Notes under the pieces: generated by a model | The model's database searches: none | Told to the model about the DNA's origin: nothing | The model's input: only the letters and a program-made list of their open reading frames with translations | Source of the DNA: Dyella sp. A6 | GTDB lineage: Bacteria; Pseudomonadota; Gammaproteobacteria; Xanthomonadales; Rhodanobacteraceae | Length of the DNA stretch: 64,000 bases | Reading direction: 5' to 3' | Assembly (NCBI RefSeq): GCF_036320485.1 | Contig: NZ_CP132911.1 | Coordinates: 868,001-932,000, forward strand | Part shown: positions 42,170 to 52,768 of the stretch, one piece after another | Layout of the letters: each line of letters opens with the position of its first letter | How positions within the stretch are numbered: position 1 is the first letter of the stretch | Program-made: the position numbers and the translations under genes

Positions 42170-42448
42170 TCAAGACTCGCTGTCGGGCGGCACGTAACCG
42201 GGCACCGCGGCGACGTCGCCGCCGAACAGGTACTTCTCCATCTCGCCGGCCAGGAACTGGCGTGCCTTGGGGTCGAGCGGGTTGAGTCGGTTCTCGTTGA
42301 TCAGCATGGTCTGGTGCGCCAGCCACTGCTGCCATGCCGGCTTGGAGATTTCGGCGTAGATGCGCTGGCCCAGCGGGCCGGGCCAGGGCGCGAAGTCGAG
42401 GCCTTCGGCGTCGATGCCGAGTTTGGCGCAATGGATGGTGCGGCTCAT
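42170..42448 (-). CDS. yggX: Probable Fe(2+)-trafficking protein YggX
   Basis: 92 residues, the usual size. [32 protein letters not shown] and [28 protein letters not shown] are the YggX hallmarks, including the conserved Cys7. The protein helps protect and supply iron for iron-sulfur clusters. It lies 11 bases downstream of mutY, itself an iron-sulfur enzyme; the same mutY-yggX coupling is known in E. coli and many proteobacteria. Confidence 0.95.
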   Translation of the reverse strand: MSRTIHCAKLGIDAEGLDFAPWPGPLGQRIYAEISKPAWQQWLAHQTMLINENRLNPLDPKARQFLAGEMEKYLFGGDVAAVPGYVPPDSES

Positions 42449-42459
42449 GGGCGGGTTCC

Positions 42460-43506
42460 TCAAAGGGTTTGCAGCAGGGTGCGCACGGGTGCGGGCAGGC
42501 CGAGTGCAGCGCGTTCGCGGGCATCGCACCAGCGTAGCCGCTCATTATCGGCGATACCGGCATGGCCTGCCGCGTCGTCGAACAGCAGCGGCTCCACGTG
42601 CAGCCGGTAGTGGCTGAACACATGCAGGAAGGCGGGCAGTGGCCGGGCGTCATCGATCCGCGCATGCTGCTGGGCCAGTCGCCAGGCGTCGTCGGTGTCG
42701 GTAGCCTCGGGCAGGCTCCACAGTCCCGACCACACGCCTTGCGGCCCGCGACGTTCCAGCAGTATCCGGCCGTGCGCGTCGCGCATCACCAGCATGATGG
42801 TGCTGCGCTCGGGCAGTGCCTTGCGCGGCTTGGGGCTGGGCAGGGTGGCGGTGAGGCCTTCGAGCCGGGCAACACAGTCCGTGGTCAGCGGGCAGGAATC
42901 GCAGCGCGGATTCGCGCGCACGCAGACGGTGGCGCCCAGGTCCATGATCGCCTGCGTATAGTCGGCGCTGCGCTGCGCCGGGGTATGTGCTTCGGCATGC
43001 GTCCACAACTGCTTTTCCACCGCGCCCTGGCCCGGGTGTCCGTGAATGCCGTGGTAGCGCGTGAGCACACGCTTCACGTTGCCGTCGAGGATGGCAAAAC
43101 GCAGGCCGTGGGCCTGGGCCAGGATGGCGCCAGCGGTGGAGCGGCCGATGCCGGGCAGTGCTGCCAGCGCATCAAACTCGCGCGGCAGTTCGCTGCCATG
43201 CTGCTGCACGCACTGTTGCGCGGCCCGATGCAGGAAGCGCGCTCGGCGGTAGTAGCCCAGGCCCGACCACAGGGCCAGCACGGTGTCCTCGTCGGCGGCG
43301 GCAAGGTCGGGCAGGCTGGGCAGGGCGCTGACGAAACGCTCGAAATAGGGGATGACCGTGGCGACCTGGGTCTGCTGCAGCATGATCTCGGAGAGCCACA
43401 CCCGATAAGCGTCGCGCGAACCGTCGGCACGGGTCTGTTGCCAGGGCAGGTCATGGCGGCCATGGTGGTCGAACCAGGCCAGCAGGGCGGGGGCGATGTC
43501 GCTCAC
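42460..43506 (-). CDS. mutY: A/G-specific adenine DNA glycosylase MutY
   Basis: 348 residues. MutY removes A mispaired with 8-oxoguanine. Visible: [19 protein letters not shown] with the catalytic Glu, helix-hairpin-helix [12 protein letters not shown] followed by the Asp region [10 protein letters not shown], and the [4Fe-4S] ligands C-x6-C-x2-C-x5-C in [18 protein letters not shown] Nudix-like 8-oxoG recognition domain is at the C-terminus (from about 225). Start is GTG 43506, within the stop of the AsmA-like gene (GTGA). Operon order: ftsY, asmA-like, mutY, yggX. Confidence 0.95.
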   Translation of the reverse strand: MSDIAPALLAWFDHHGRHDLPWQQTRADGSRDAYRVWLSEIMLQQTQVATVIPYFERFVSALPSLPDLAAADEDTVLALWSGLGYYRRARFLHRAAQQCVQQHGSELPREFDALAALPGIGRSTAGAILAQAHGLRFAILDGNVKRVLTRYHGIHGHPGQGAVEKQLWTHAEAHTPAQRSADYTQAIMDLGATVCVRANPRCDSCPLTTDCVARLEGLTATLPSPKPRKALPERSTIMLVMRDAHGRILLERRGPQGVWSGLWSLPEATDTDDAWRLAQQHARIDDARPLPAFLHVFSHYRLHVEPLLFDDAAGHAGIADNERLRWCDARERAALGLPAPVRTLLQTL

Positions 43507-44600
43507 TTGTGGTTCGGTTTCCGGGGCGGCTTCGCAGTGCCCGCGGTGCTGGCCGGAGCCGCACTGCTGGCATTGCTGGCCGGCACGGCACTGCCGGCCT
43601 GGATGCTGAGGCCTTCGATATGCGCGCCGCCGATATCGAGGCTGGCCACATCGATATAGCCGTCGCCGGGCGGTACGGTCAGCTGAGGGGCCTGCGCGGT
43701 GCTGCCGATGCGTGACCACCAGTGCGCCAGGGCCAGCGGCGGCAGGCGCAGGTCGACATGGTCGTTCTTGCCGTCCAGCTTCAGGGTAAGCAGCAGCGGG
43801 TTGAGCTGGTTGGCCGGCGCAAGGGTAAGCGAGGTGGCGTAATTGCCGCTGCCCTTGTGATCGAGGGTGCCGTGCAGCTGCAGCGACGCGTTGGCCGCGC
43901 TGTCCCAGCGTGCGGTGCCTGCCAGTTGCAGTTGCAGCGTGCTGCCATGGGTGATGTGCAGCGCGATGTCGTGCAGCTCCAGGGCGCTGCCCTGCATCTG
44001 GGGGGTGGCGGAAAGTTGCCAGTGCATGGGCGTGCCGTCCGCGGTCTGCGCGGACAGGTCGAGCAGGAACGGGTGGTTGGGCATCAGGCTGCCGGCGTCC
44101 AGGGTCACCTGGCTCAGCAGCAGGTGGTTGCCGCTGACCAGGCTGCCGCGAGTGATGCGCACGCCGGTGTCGATGCGAGGGATCTGGATGGGGGTGCTGG
44201 CCGGGTGCGGCGGCAGTGCGTTCAGCCAGGCCTGGAGGGCGTCAAGATCCACCCGTGGCGAGTCGATTTCCAGCTGGGAGATCGCGGTAGGGCCGCCGAA
44301 AATGGTGCGCCATGGCAGCGCCAGACGTCCACGTGCGGCCAGCAGGATCGGCGCATTGGCGCCACGCGCGGTCAGCGTGAGTCCTTCCAGTTCGAGCGCG
44401 GGATGCGGAAACAGGGCAGGCCGGGCCGGGCTGGCCAGGCTGAGGTCCAGCCCGGCGCCGCGTGCCTGCGACTGCAGCATGGCGGTGAAGCGGTCCGGCT
44501 GCAGCAGCAGGTAAAGCGTCACCAGCACGGCCAGGCCGATGGCCGCCAGCACGCCGGCAGCCACGATCAGCGACAGGCGGAGACGGCGCGACAGCGTCAT
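43503..44600 (-). CDS. AsmA-family inner-membrane-anchored protein
   Basis: 365 residues with an N-terminal membrane anchor (LSLIVAAGVLAAIGLAVLVTLYLLL) and a long periplasmic beta-rich body. ARPALFPHPALELEGLTL and LALPWRTIFGGPTAISQLEIDSPRVDL are typical of AsmA N-terminal domains, which have been linked to phospholipid and outer membrane homeostasis. This is short compared with E. coli AsmA (about 617). The C-terminal segment is rich in Ala, Ser, Lys and Pro. The start overlaps ftsY's stop, and the stop overlaps the mutY start, so the operon is tightly packed. Confidence 0.8.
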   Translation of the reverse strand: MTLSRRLRLSLIVAAGVLAAIGLAVLVTLYLLLQPDRFTAMLQSQARGAGLDLSLASPARPALFPHPALELEGLTLTARGANAPILLAARGRLALPWRTIFGGPTAISQLEIDSPRVDLDALQAWLNALPPHPASTPIQIPRIDTGVRITRGSLVSGNHLLLSQVTLDAGSLMPNHPFLLDLSAQTADGTPMHWQLSATPQMQGSALELHDIALHITHGSTLQLQLAGTARWDSAANASLQLHGTLDHKGSGNYATSLTLAPANQLNPLLLTLKLDGKNDHVDLRLPPLALAHWWSRIGSTAQAPQLTVPPGDGYIDVASLDIGGAHIEGLSIQAGSAVPASNASSAAPASTAGTAKPPRKPNHK

Positions 44601-45700
44601 GACTGGCCGAGTCGGGCCGGCAGCAGGCTGTCGATGAAGGCCTCGGCGTCGAATACCCGCAGGTCGGTGGCGGTTTCGCCAAGGCCCACGTAGCGGATCG
44701 GCAGGCCGAACTCGCGCGCCAGGGCGAACACCACACCGCCCTTGGCGGTGCCGTCCAGCTTGGTGACCACCAGGCCGGTCACGCCGACGATCTGACGGAA
44801 CTGGCGCAGCTGGTTCAGGGCGTTCTGGCCGGTGGTGCCGTCGATCACCATCAGCACCTCGTGCGGCGCCTCGGGATCGAGCTTCTTCATCACGCGGGCG
44901 ATCTTGCCCAGTTCGTCCATCAGGCCGCCCTGGGTATGCAGGCGACCGGCGGTGTCGGCGATCAGCACATCGGCGCCGCGCGAGCGGGCAGCCTGCAGCG
45001 CGTCGAAGATCACGCTGGCGGCATCGGCGTCCTGGCCCTGTGCGATCACCGGCACCTGGTTGCGCTCGCCCCAGGTCTTCAGCTGATTCACCGCCGCAGC
45101 GCGGAAGGTATCGCCGGCGGCGAGCATCACGCTGCGCCCTTCGTCGCTGTAGCGCCGCGCCAGCTTGCCGATGGTGGTGGTCTTGCCGACGCCGTTGATG
45201 CCTACGGTAAGGATTACGAACGGTGCGCGGCCGGCCACGTCCAGCGGTTGCGCCACCGACTGCAGCCGGTCCAGCAGGGCTTTGCGCAGCGCCCCGAGCA
45301 TGGCGTCGGCATCGGCGAATTCACGCTTGTGCATGCGCTTGCGCAGGTCTTCGACCAGCTCGGTGCTGGTCTCGATGCCCACGTCGGCGGTGATCAGGGT
45401 GGTTTCCAGCTCGTCGAGCAGGTCGTCGTCGAGCTTCGGGTTACGTACGAACAGCGCACTCAGGCCACGCGCGAAGCCGGTTCCCGACAGGCGTTCGCGC
45501 CAGCTGCGACGGCCCGCGGAGGCGGGTTCGGCATCTGTGGCCGGGGCAGTCGGCGGATCGACCGGGGCGCTGGTGCCGGGTTCGTCGACAGGCGGCGCCA
45601 TGACTGCTGCTTCGGGCGGTGCGACATCCGTCCCAGCTGGCTCGGCAGCGGGCTGCTCCGGCGTCGTGCCGGGGTCTTTTTTCTTCCAGAACTTGAGCAT
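44597..45700 (-). CDS. ftsY: Signal recognition particle receptor FtsY
   Basis: 367 residues. An acidic, Pro/Ala-rich A domain (to about 70) targets the membrane, and the NG GTPase domain follows. Motifs are GINGVGKTTTIGKLA (G1), DTFRAAAVNQLKTW, ADTAGRLHTQ (G3), TKLDGTAKGG (G4) and GLGETATDLRVFDAEAF (closing motif). It docks ribosome-SRP complexes at the translocon. ATG 45700 begins MLKFWKKKDP, basic as usual. It is divergent from rsmD with a 101-base spacer and opens the ftsY-asmA-mutY-yggX operon. Confidence 0.97.
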   Translation of the reverse strand: MLKFWKKKDPGTTPEQPAAEPAGTDVAPPEAAVMAPPVDEPGTSAPVDPPTAPATDAEPASAGRRSWRERLSGTGFARGLSALFVRNPKLDDDLLDELETTLITADVGIETSTELVEDLRKRMHKREFADADAMLGALRKALLDRLQSVAQPLDVAGRAPFVILTVGINGVGKTTTIGKLARRYSDEGRSVMLAAGDTFRAAAVNQLKTWGERNQVPVIAQGQDADAASVIFDALQAARSRGADVLIADTAGRLHTQGGLMDELGKIARVMKKLDPEAPHEVLMVIDGTTGQNALNQLRQFRQIVGVTGLVVTKLDGTAKGGVVFALAREFGLPIRYVGLGETATDLRVFDAEAFIDSLLPARLGQS

Positions 45701-45801
45701 TGCGGCGGCGATTCAAAGACAATGGGCGGCATGCTATCACTCTCATGCGTACCGGCCGCTGAGCCGGGTCAAGCTGGCTTTATGTTCCGGCGGGGCGCGC
45801 G

Positions 45802-46377
45802 ATGAAGGGGCGCCCCGGCCGCATCCGCATCATTGGCGGCAGTCTGCGCAACTCGCGCCTGGAGGTGCCGGACCTGCCGGGCTTGCGGCCCACGCCCGAA
45901 CGGGTGCGCGAAACCCTGTTCAACTGGCTGGCGCCGACCCTGGCCGGCGTGCACGCGCTGGACCTTTGCGCAGGTACCGGCGCGCTGGGTATCGAGGCAT
46001 TGTCGCGTGGTGCGGCGCAGGTGCAGTTCGTGGAGCGTGACCCGCGCGCCGCGCAGGCCCTGCGCGCCAACCTGGCCCGCCTGAAAGCTGACGGTGGAGC
46101 GGTCGACACGGCCGATGCGCAGGCCTGGCTGCAGACAGCGGCGAGGCCGTTCGGCCTGGTCTTCATGGACCCGCCTTTCGCGCTGGACCTGTGGTCCGCG
46201 CTGGCACAAGGGCTGGAGCAGGGCGGCTGGCTGGCCGCAGCGGCACGGATCTATGTGGAGTCGCCGCGCGATGTCGCGCCGGAACTGCCCGCCAACTGGC
46301 TGTTGCAGCGCGAGGGCGTGGCCGGCGAAGTGCGGCATGCTCTGTATCGCCGGGCCGACGGGCTTCCGTTAAGCTAG
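45802..46377 (+). CDS. rsmD: 16S rRNA m2G966 methyltransferase RsmD
   Basis: 191 residues. RIRIIGGSLRNSRLEVPDLPGLRPTPERVRETLFNWL is the family start (only part shown here), followed by the SAM-binding motif DLCAGTGALGIEALSRGA and the catalytic MDPPFALDLW (DPPF). RsmD methylates G966 in the 30S subunit late in assembly. ATG 45802 gives MKGRPGRIRI. It is followed 15 bases later by coaD; rsmD-coaD is a very common pair. Confidence 0.95.
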   Translation: MKGRPGRIRIIGGSLRNSRLEVPDLPGLRPTPERVRETLFNWLAPTLAGVHALDLCAGTGALGIEALSRGAAQVQFVERDPRAAQALRANLARLKADGGAVDTADAQAWLQTAARPFGLVFMDPPFALDLWSALAQGLEQGGWLAAAARIYVESPRDVAPELPANWLLQREGVAGEVRHALYRRADGLPLS

Positions 46378-47801
<1,424 letters not shown>

Positions 47802-47921
47802 CGCAGCCGTTGTCGGGCATGGCGCGATGCGTATCGCGTCGACTTATGCGGTAGCGGTCATCGGGTAAGCTTGGCCCCTTCCTGCCGCGTCGGTTCGCGG
47901 CCCGTGCCGGTTTTCCTGCCC

Positions 47922-48779
47922 ATGATGTTCTGGTCCCTCTCAGGCAATTCGCAGAAGCTCGATGGTGGTGCGATGTTCGGCAATGCGCCGAAGGCGCTGT
48001 GGTCGCGCTGGATCACACCCGACGAGCACAACCGCATCCCGCTGGCCTGTCGCTGCCTGCTGGTGAAAGACCTGGACGGTCGGAATGTGCTGTTCGAGAC
48101 CGGTATCGGGGCGTTCTTCGAGCCGGCGTTGCGCGAACGCTACGGTGTGGTCGAGTCGCGGCACGTACTGTTGGATTCCCTGGCAGACGCGGGCCTGAGT
48201 CACCAGGACATCGACGCGGTCGTGCTATCGCACCTGCATTTCGACCACGCCGGCGGGCTGCTGGCCAGCTGGGAAGAAGGGCAGCCGCCGCGCCTGCTGT
48301 TCCCGAATGCCACCTTCCTTGTCGGCGCCGCGCACTGGCAGCGTGCCTTGCGGCCGCATGCCCGCGACCGTGCCTCGTTCATTCCCGAGCTGCCCGGCCT
48401 GCTGGAGCGCAGCGGCCGGCTGGAGCTGGTCGAAGGCGAACACTCGCGGACCCTGGGGCAGTCGGTACGTTTCCACTTTTCCGACGGCCATACGCCGGGA
48501 CTGATGCTGTCCGAAGTGGGTGGCGTGGTGTTCTGCGCGGACCTGATTCCCGGGCGTTTCTGGGTGCATCTGCCGATCACGATGGGATACGACCGCTTTC
48601 CGGAATGCTTGATCGACGAGAAGCGCGCGTTCCTCGCCGACAAGTTGGCACGCAACGTGCAGCTTTTTTTCACGCATGACCACGATTGTGCGTTGGCGAA
48701 AGTCCAGTGCGACGAGCGCGGACGCTACGGCACGACCGCTGAACAGCGTGAGCTGAGCGGATGGCAGGCACAGGGATAG
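47922..48779 (+). CDS. MBL-fold metallo-hydrolase (lactonase-like)
   Basis: 285 residues. The metal motif HLHFDHAGG (HxHxDH) is intact, with a later His in [11 protein letters not shown], Asp in VFCADLIPG and His in [12 protein letters not shown]. The opening [24 protein letters not shown] is a conserved family feature of lactonase-like members of the metallo-beta-lactamase fold. Substrate is unknown. ATG 47922 and 47925 are both possible. The TMEM43-like gene follows after 19 bases. Confidence 0.85.
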   Translation: MMFWSLSGNSQKLDGGAMFGNAPKALWSRWITPDEHNRIPLACRCLLVKDLDGRNVLFETGIGAFFEPALRERYGVVESRHVLLDSLADAGLSHQDIDAVVLSHLHFDHAGGLLASWEEGQPPRLLFPNATFLVGAAHWQRALRPHARDRASFIPELPGLLERSGRLELVEGEHSRTLGQSVRFHFSDGHTPGLMLSEVGGVVFCADLIPGRFWVHLPITMGYDRFPECLIDEKRAFLADKLARNVQLFFTHDHDCALAKVQCDERGRYGTTAEQRELSGWQAQG

Positions 48780-48798
48780 ACAGTTACAGGGGGATTCG

Positions 48799-49848
48799 AT
48801 GATTCGACGCAAGGACCCTGCGCGCATGTCGCACGGACGCCTGATTCTGTTGGCTGCCGGTACTTTGCTGGTGCTGGCGGGCGTCACGCTGGCGGCGATG
48901 ACCGAGCAGGGACTCATCAGCTATCGGGTTGCCGCAGCGCGGCATGGCGGTGCGGTGCTCGACCTGGGCAGCAACGGCCTGCCGCAGGCTGCGTACCAGG
49001 GTTACATGGTGCGCGTGACCGGCCCGATACGGGTGGACGAGTCGCCGCTGGACGTCCAATTCAACCAGCAGGCGTCCACCCCGGTGCTGCTGCGTCACGT
49101 CGAAATGTTCCAGTGGCACACCCTCGACATGGGCGGACCGCCGGTTTACGAGCAGGATTGGGAAGACCATCCGGTCAATTCGCGGCACTTCACCCCGGGG
49201 CACGCCAATCCGGCGCGTTTCCCGGTGCAGTCGCGCGAGTTCGATGCCGGGCGGGTGCGGGTCGGGGCATTCGTGCTGTCGCGCGTGATCCAGCGTGCGC
49301 TACCGGGCAGCCAGCCGGTGACGCCCGACGCGCAGAGCTTGCCACCCAATCTGGCTGCCAGCTTCAGCCTGCACGACGGCGCGCTGGTCACCAGTGCGCA
49401 GCCCGGTCATCCACGCATCGGCGACCTGCGGGTGAGCTGGCAGGCCGTACCGCTGCAGACGGTGACCATCGTCGCCCGGCTCGACGGCAACCGGCTGGTG
49501 CCGGCCGCTGATGCGCCGGATGGCAAGGGGTATGACGTCGAAGTGGGCAACCAGAGCCTGCTGGCCATTTTTCCGGATCTGCCGGTGCCGCCGGAATTCG
49601 TTTGGCCGCGGCGCTTGATGGCGATCCTGCTGACCGCGTTGGGTATCGGCCTGCTACTGGTTTACGGGCAGCGTTCCTGGCTCCGGGTGCTGGGGTTGTC
49701 GTTGACCGTCTCGGTCGCGTCGGTCTGCGCGGTATCGGGCGTGCTGTGGCTGCGCAGCAGCATCGAGCCCACGGCGATCTGGTTTGGTGTGGCGATCATC
49801 GGCGCCGGCCTGGCGGTGCTGCTGTCGCGCAGACACCCCCACGACTAG
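48799..49848 (+). CDS. TMEM43-like membrane protein
   Basis: 349 residues. One helix near the N-terminus (LILLAAGTLLVLAGVTLAAM), a large extracytoplasmic region with VRVTGPIRVDES and VLLRHVEMFQWHT, and three helices near the C-terminus. The arrangement and the VEM.QW motif fit the TMEM43/LUMA family, known in animals and also in bacteria. Role in bacteria is not established. Its stop codon lies in the loop of a hairpin shared with the convergent HDOD gene. Confidence 0.75.
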   Translation: MIRRKDPARMSHGRLILLAAGTLLVLAGVTLAAMTEQGLISYRVAAARHGGAVLDLGSNGLPQAAYQGYMVRVTGPIRVDESPLDVQFNQQASTPVLLRHVEMFQWHTLDMGGPPVYEQDWEDHPVNSRHFTPGHANPARFPVQSREFDAGRVRVGAFVLSRVIQRALPGSQPVTPDAQSLPPNLAASFSLHDGALVTSAQPGHPRIGDLRVSWQAVPLQTVTIVARLDGNRLVPAADAPDGKGYDVEVGNQSLLAIFPDLPVPPEFVWPRRLMAILLTALGIGLLLVYGQRSWLRVLGLSLTVSVASVCAVSGVLWLRSSIEPTAIWFGVAIIGAGLAVLLSRRHPHD

Positions 49849-49858
49849 CGGGGGTGTC
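49832..49858. terminator. Bidirectional hairpin at the convergent TMEM43-like and HDOD stops
   Basis: GACACCCCC and GGGGGTGTC give a perfect 9-bp stem with a nine-base loop that contains the TMEM43-like TAG. The HDOD stop lies 14 bases further. Confidence 0.6.
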
Positions 49859-49872
49859 CGGCTGGCCGCTGC

Positions 49873-51141
49873 TCAGGCGGCCCGGCCTTCGGCGAAGGTG
49901 TAGACGTGGTCGGCCCAGCTCGTGGCCTTGAAGTAGGCCCCGGCCAGCCGACGGATCTGCATGGGCTGGGCATCCTGTCCACTGCGAATCTTGCCGCTTT
50001 CCCATTGCGTCACCTGTTCCAGCAGTGGCGCATAGGGGCCGCTGCGTTCGACTAGTGCATCGCGGATTTCCGGTTCCAGTGGCAGCTGCTGGATCAGGAA
50101 ATCCATCGGCACGCACATCAGGCTGTCCAGCAACGAGAACAGGCCGGCGGTGAACGCCATTTCGCGCTGTGGCTTGGGCATGCCTTGGGCCTCGGCTAGT
50201 TCCTCGCACATCTGCGCGCGGATCAATGCGGCACGTAGCAGTTCGGGCGGACTGTCGCTCATGCCGCTCAGGGTCAGCGTGGCGATCCAGTTGCGCAACC
50301 GGGTCATGCCGAAGAAGATCGCCGCCTGCTCCACCGACTTGATCCGGCAGGGCAGGGCGAAATAAGCCGAATTGACGCAGCCGAGCAGCTTGTAGCTGAG
50401 GATGGCGTCGTTGCGGATGATCTGGCCCAGCTCGACCGGGCCGCCCTTTTCTTCCTGCATGGCGCGCAACAGCCGCAGCACGCTTAGGCGGTTGGCGCTG
50501 AGCACCGGCACGTCGACTTTTTCCGGCACCAGCAGGTAGCCGCCCTGGATCGCGGCGAACGGCAGTTCCATGCAGCGGTGGCAGATGGCATGGTCCTCGA
50601 CCTCGCCGGCCACCGCCTTGAGGTGGCGTCGGTGCAGCTGCTGGCAGCGCTCCGCCAGGGTGGCGGGGTCGAGGTGGCCGGCATCGAGCCGGGCGAACTG
50701 TACCTGGCCCAGCAGCTTGCCCAGGGGCTCGTCGTCCGAGGCCGGCAGCGCGTGGTTACCCAAGTCGAGCAGCAGGGTGCAGCCGCGTTGCGACAGCTGG
50801 GTCAGGTGGGCCAGCAAGGCCTCGTCGGCGGCATCGTCGGGCGTCACCACCAGGCCGATGTACGGCTGGCGGAGCACGAAATCGCTCTGCTCCATCATCA
50901 GCTTGCGGGACAGGCGCAGGAACACCAGGTTGCCGCGGCTGAGCTGCTTGATCGAGCCGTCGATGATGATCGAGAGCAGCCGGTGCATGGCTGTCTCGTC
51001 GTCGCTGCCGTCCGATTGCAGCACCAGTTCGTAGGCGACCAACTGGTGGTCGCGGTCCAGCATCGGGATACGCACGATGGGGAGTGGGGCCTCCGCCGCG
51101 GCGGCGTTGGCATCGGGGGCTGCTGCTGCGTTTCTGTTCAT
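49873..51141 (-). CDS. YuxH-type regulator: degenerate EAL plus HDOD domain
   Basis: 422 residues. The first half resembles an EAL fold (MLDRDHQLVAYELVLQ, GNLVFLRLSR, CTLLLDLGN, AIQGGYLLVPEKV) but lacks the catalytic residues, so no c-di-GMP hydrolysis is expected. The second half is an HDOD domain (ELGQIIRNDAILSYKLLGCVNSA, MTRLRNWIATLTLSGM). EAL-HDOD proteins often bind c-di-GMP or act in signalling. It follows flgN by 78 bases on the minus strand and may be read with flgMN; a motility role is inferred from position. Confidence 0.85.
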   Translation of the reverse strand: MNRNAAAAPDANAAAAEAPLPIVRIPMLDRDHQLVAYELVLQSDGSDDETAMHRLLSIIIDGSIKQLSRGNLVFLRLSRKLMMEQSDFVLRQPYIGLVVTPDDAADEALLAHLTQLSQRGCTLLLDLGNHALPASDDEPLGKLLGQVQFARLDAGHLDPATLAERCQQLHRRHLKAVAGEVEDHAICHRCMELPFAAIQGGYLLVPEKVDVPVLSANRLSVLRLLRAMQEEKGGPVELGQIIRNDAILSYKLLGCVNSAYFALPCRIKSVEQAAIFFGMTRLRNWIATLTLSGMSDSPPELLRAALIRAQMCEELAEAQGMPKPQREMAFTAGLFSLLDSLMCVPMDFLIQQLPLEPEIRDALVERSGPYAPLLEQVTQWESGKIRSGQDAQPMQIRRLAGAYFKATSWADHVYTFAEGRAA

Positions 51142-51219
51142 GCGGTCATCATGGGGACGCGGGCGGGAGCGACCCGCCGTGGGAGTTTCCGCCTGTCGCA
51201 TGGCGACGGCGGCCGTTCG

Positions 51220-51666
51220 TCATGCTCGCGCCAATGGCAGCGAGCGACCGCCATGGCGAACCAGGCCGGCAGGGTCGTACAGAGTCGTGTCGGGTTGATT
51301 TCCGGTGAGCACCGCGAGTGCGCCACGCACATGTTCCAGGCGCTTGCCGATGATGATGCCGTTGCGCTGGTTGCCGCGCTGGCACTCGCGCAGGATCCGC
51401 AGCACCGTGCGCCATGCATTCTGCTCGGCGGTACGCGGGGTATCGATTTCGCGCAGCAGTTGCAGGCGCTCGACGTCCAGCTCTTCCAGTCGCTTCAGCG
51501 AGGCCTGCTTGCCGTCGCCGGCACGATTGAGCGCGGCCGGATCGGCCACGTCGAGTGCCTGGCGCTCGTCCGCCAGCGCCTGCAACAGGGCGCCTGCGGT
51601 AGCGTGCATGTCCGCGAGTACGGCGGACAGCGCTTCGTCCATCTCGGCTCGCAGCGACGCGCTCAT
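51220..51666 (-). CDS. flgN: Flagellar export chaperone FlgN
   Basis: 148 residues, helical. The conserved C-terminal portion RGNQRNGIIIGKRLEHVRGALAVL followed by YDPAG is the FlgN signature. FlgN binds the hook-filament junction proteins FlgK and FlgL and takes them to the export apparatus. It overlaps flgM by 4 bases. Confidence 0.9.
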   Translation of the reverse strand: MSASLRAEMDEALSAVLADMHATAGALLQALADERQALDVADPAALNRAGDGKQASLKRLEELDVERLQLLREIDTPRTAEQNAWRTVLRILRECQRGNQRNGIIIGKRLEHVRGALAVLTGNQPDTTLYDPAGLVRHGGRSLPLARA

Positions 51667-51983
51667 GACTTGCTGGAAAGCTGGCCTTCGATCGAGATCA
51701 GGCGATCGGCGATGTGTCCGGGGTTGATCTGGTAAGTGCCGTTGGCCAGCGACTGGCGGATCTGCTCCACCCGCTGGGTGTTCACTTGCTGACCGCTGCC
51801 GGCCTTGGCGACGTCCTGCAGCGACTGGGCCGAAGCGGTCAGCTTCAGGCTGTCGCTACCGGCACCGGCTGTCGCCGAAGTGCTTTCGGTGGAGGTGCTG
51901 GCGCCCTGCTGGGTACCGCTGCCCTGGCTGCTCTTGGTTTGCGGCGGAAGCGGCAATCCGTTCGATGTAATGGTGGTATTCAT
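51663..51983 (-). CDS. flgM: Anti-sigma-28 factor FlgM
   Basis: 106 residues, mostly disordered at the start (Ser/Thr/Gly/Gln) and with the sigma-binding helices at the end (NTQRVEQIRQSLANGTYQINPGHIADRLISIEGQL). FlgM holds FliA until the hook is finished and is then exported. A sigma-28 type element lies 39 bases upstream, so FlgM is made by the factor that it blocks. The start is followed by flgN with an ATGA overlap. Confidence 0.93.
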   Translation of the reverse strand: MNTTITSNGLPLPPQTKSSQGSGTQQGASTSTESTSATAGAGSDSLKLTASAQSLQDVAKAGSGQQVNTQRVEQIRQSLANGTYQINPGHIADRLISIEGQLSSKS

Positions 51984-52021
51984 GGCGTGTCCTAATGGGA
52001 TCTTCGGCCTTTCAGATCAGA

Positions 52022-52048
52022 CTATCGGCGTCGCGCGGGAAAACTTTA
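52022..52048 (-). promoter_or_regulatory. Sigma-28 (FliA) promoter of flgMN
   Basis: On the minus strand TAAAGTTT is followed by 11 bases and GCCGATAG. The FliA consensus is TAAAGTTT-N11-GCCGATAA, so 15 of 16 positions match. It ends 38 bases ahead of the flgM ATG. Confidence 0.85.
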
Positions 52049-52063
52049 AGGGCAGTTGGCGCA

Positions 52064-52768
52064 TCAGGGCAGCACCGCCAGCACGCCGGGGGATTGCACC
52101 ACCGCCGTCACGGTGCGTCCCGAGCTGTCGTTGCGCGCCAGCAGCCGGGCGCCGACGTCGCCGCTGCCCAGGGCCACCCCGCTGGCGCGAACCTGAACGC
52201 CGCCCAGGTTGGCGATCAACTGCACTTGGTCGCCGGACCGTACCGCGATCCGGGTGGCCAGGTCGCCAGGAATCAGTACGCTGCCGGCGCTCACCGGCCT
52301 GGACAGGGTCCGGCCGCTGACCTGGTTGACCTGAGCGATGTAACCATAGCCCAGCCGGGTCACGTCGCGCTGTTCAGTACGAACGTCGCCCGGGCGGATG
52401 CCATCGCCGCGTTGCAGCGGGCGGGTGGTCACCAGCACGCTCCGGTACAGATGTACCCGGACCGGGATGCGGATGCGCCAGCCGCTGGCGACCGGGCAGT
52501 GCACTTCCACCCCGATGCGCGAAGTGATCCGCGTGCCGGCGGGCATCGAAATCTGCAGGTGGGCCGGACAGGCCGGCAGGCGCAGGCGGCTGTCCAGCGG
52601 ATCGGCATGCACCTCGACCCGGTTGCCGCTGCGCCCAAGCTGTGTGCGCAGCCAGGTTTCGGCGGCCTGGCGCAGGCTCTGCGGCGACTGCACCGCAGCG
52701 GCATGCAGCGGTACGGCCGCCAGCAGCGCGCACGCGGCCAGGGTGAGGGTGACATGCCGCATGCTCAT
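52064..52768 (-). CDS. flgA: Flagellar P-ring assembly chaperone FlgA
   Basis: 234 residues, secreted (signal [21 protein letters not shown]). The SAF domain occupies the middle to end: [38 protein letters not shown] and [18 protein letters not shown]. FlgA binds FlgI in the periplasm and promotes P-ring formation. ATG 52768 overlaps the stop of the chemoreceptor gene; ATG 52762 is an alternative. Transcription appears to start at the sigma-54 element ahead of the receptor. Confidence 0.92.
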   Translation of the reverse strand: MSMRHVTLTLAACALLAAVPLHAAAVQSPQSLRQAAETWLRTQLGRSGNRVEVHADPLDSRLRLPACPAHLQISMPAGTRITSRIGVEVHCPVASGWRIRIPVRVHLYRSVLVTTRPLQRGDGIRPGDVRTEQRDVTRLGYGYIAQVNQVSGRTLSRPVSAGSVLIPGDLATRIAVRSGDQVQLIANLGGVQVRASGVALGSGDVGARLLARNDSSGRTVTAVVQSPGVLAVLP

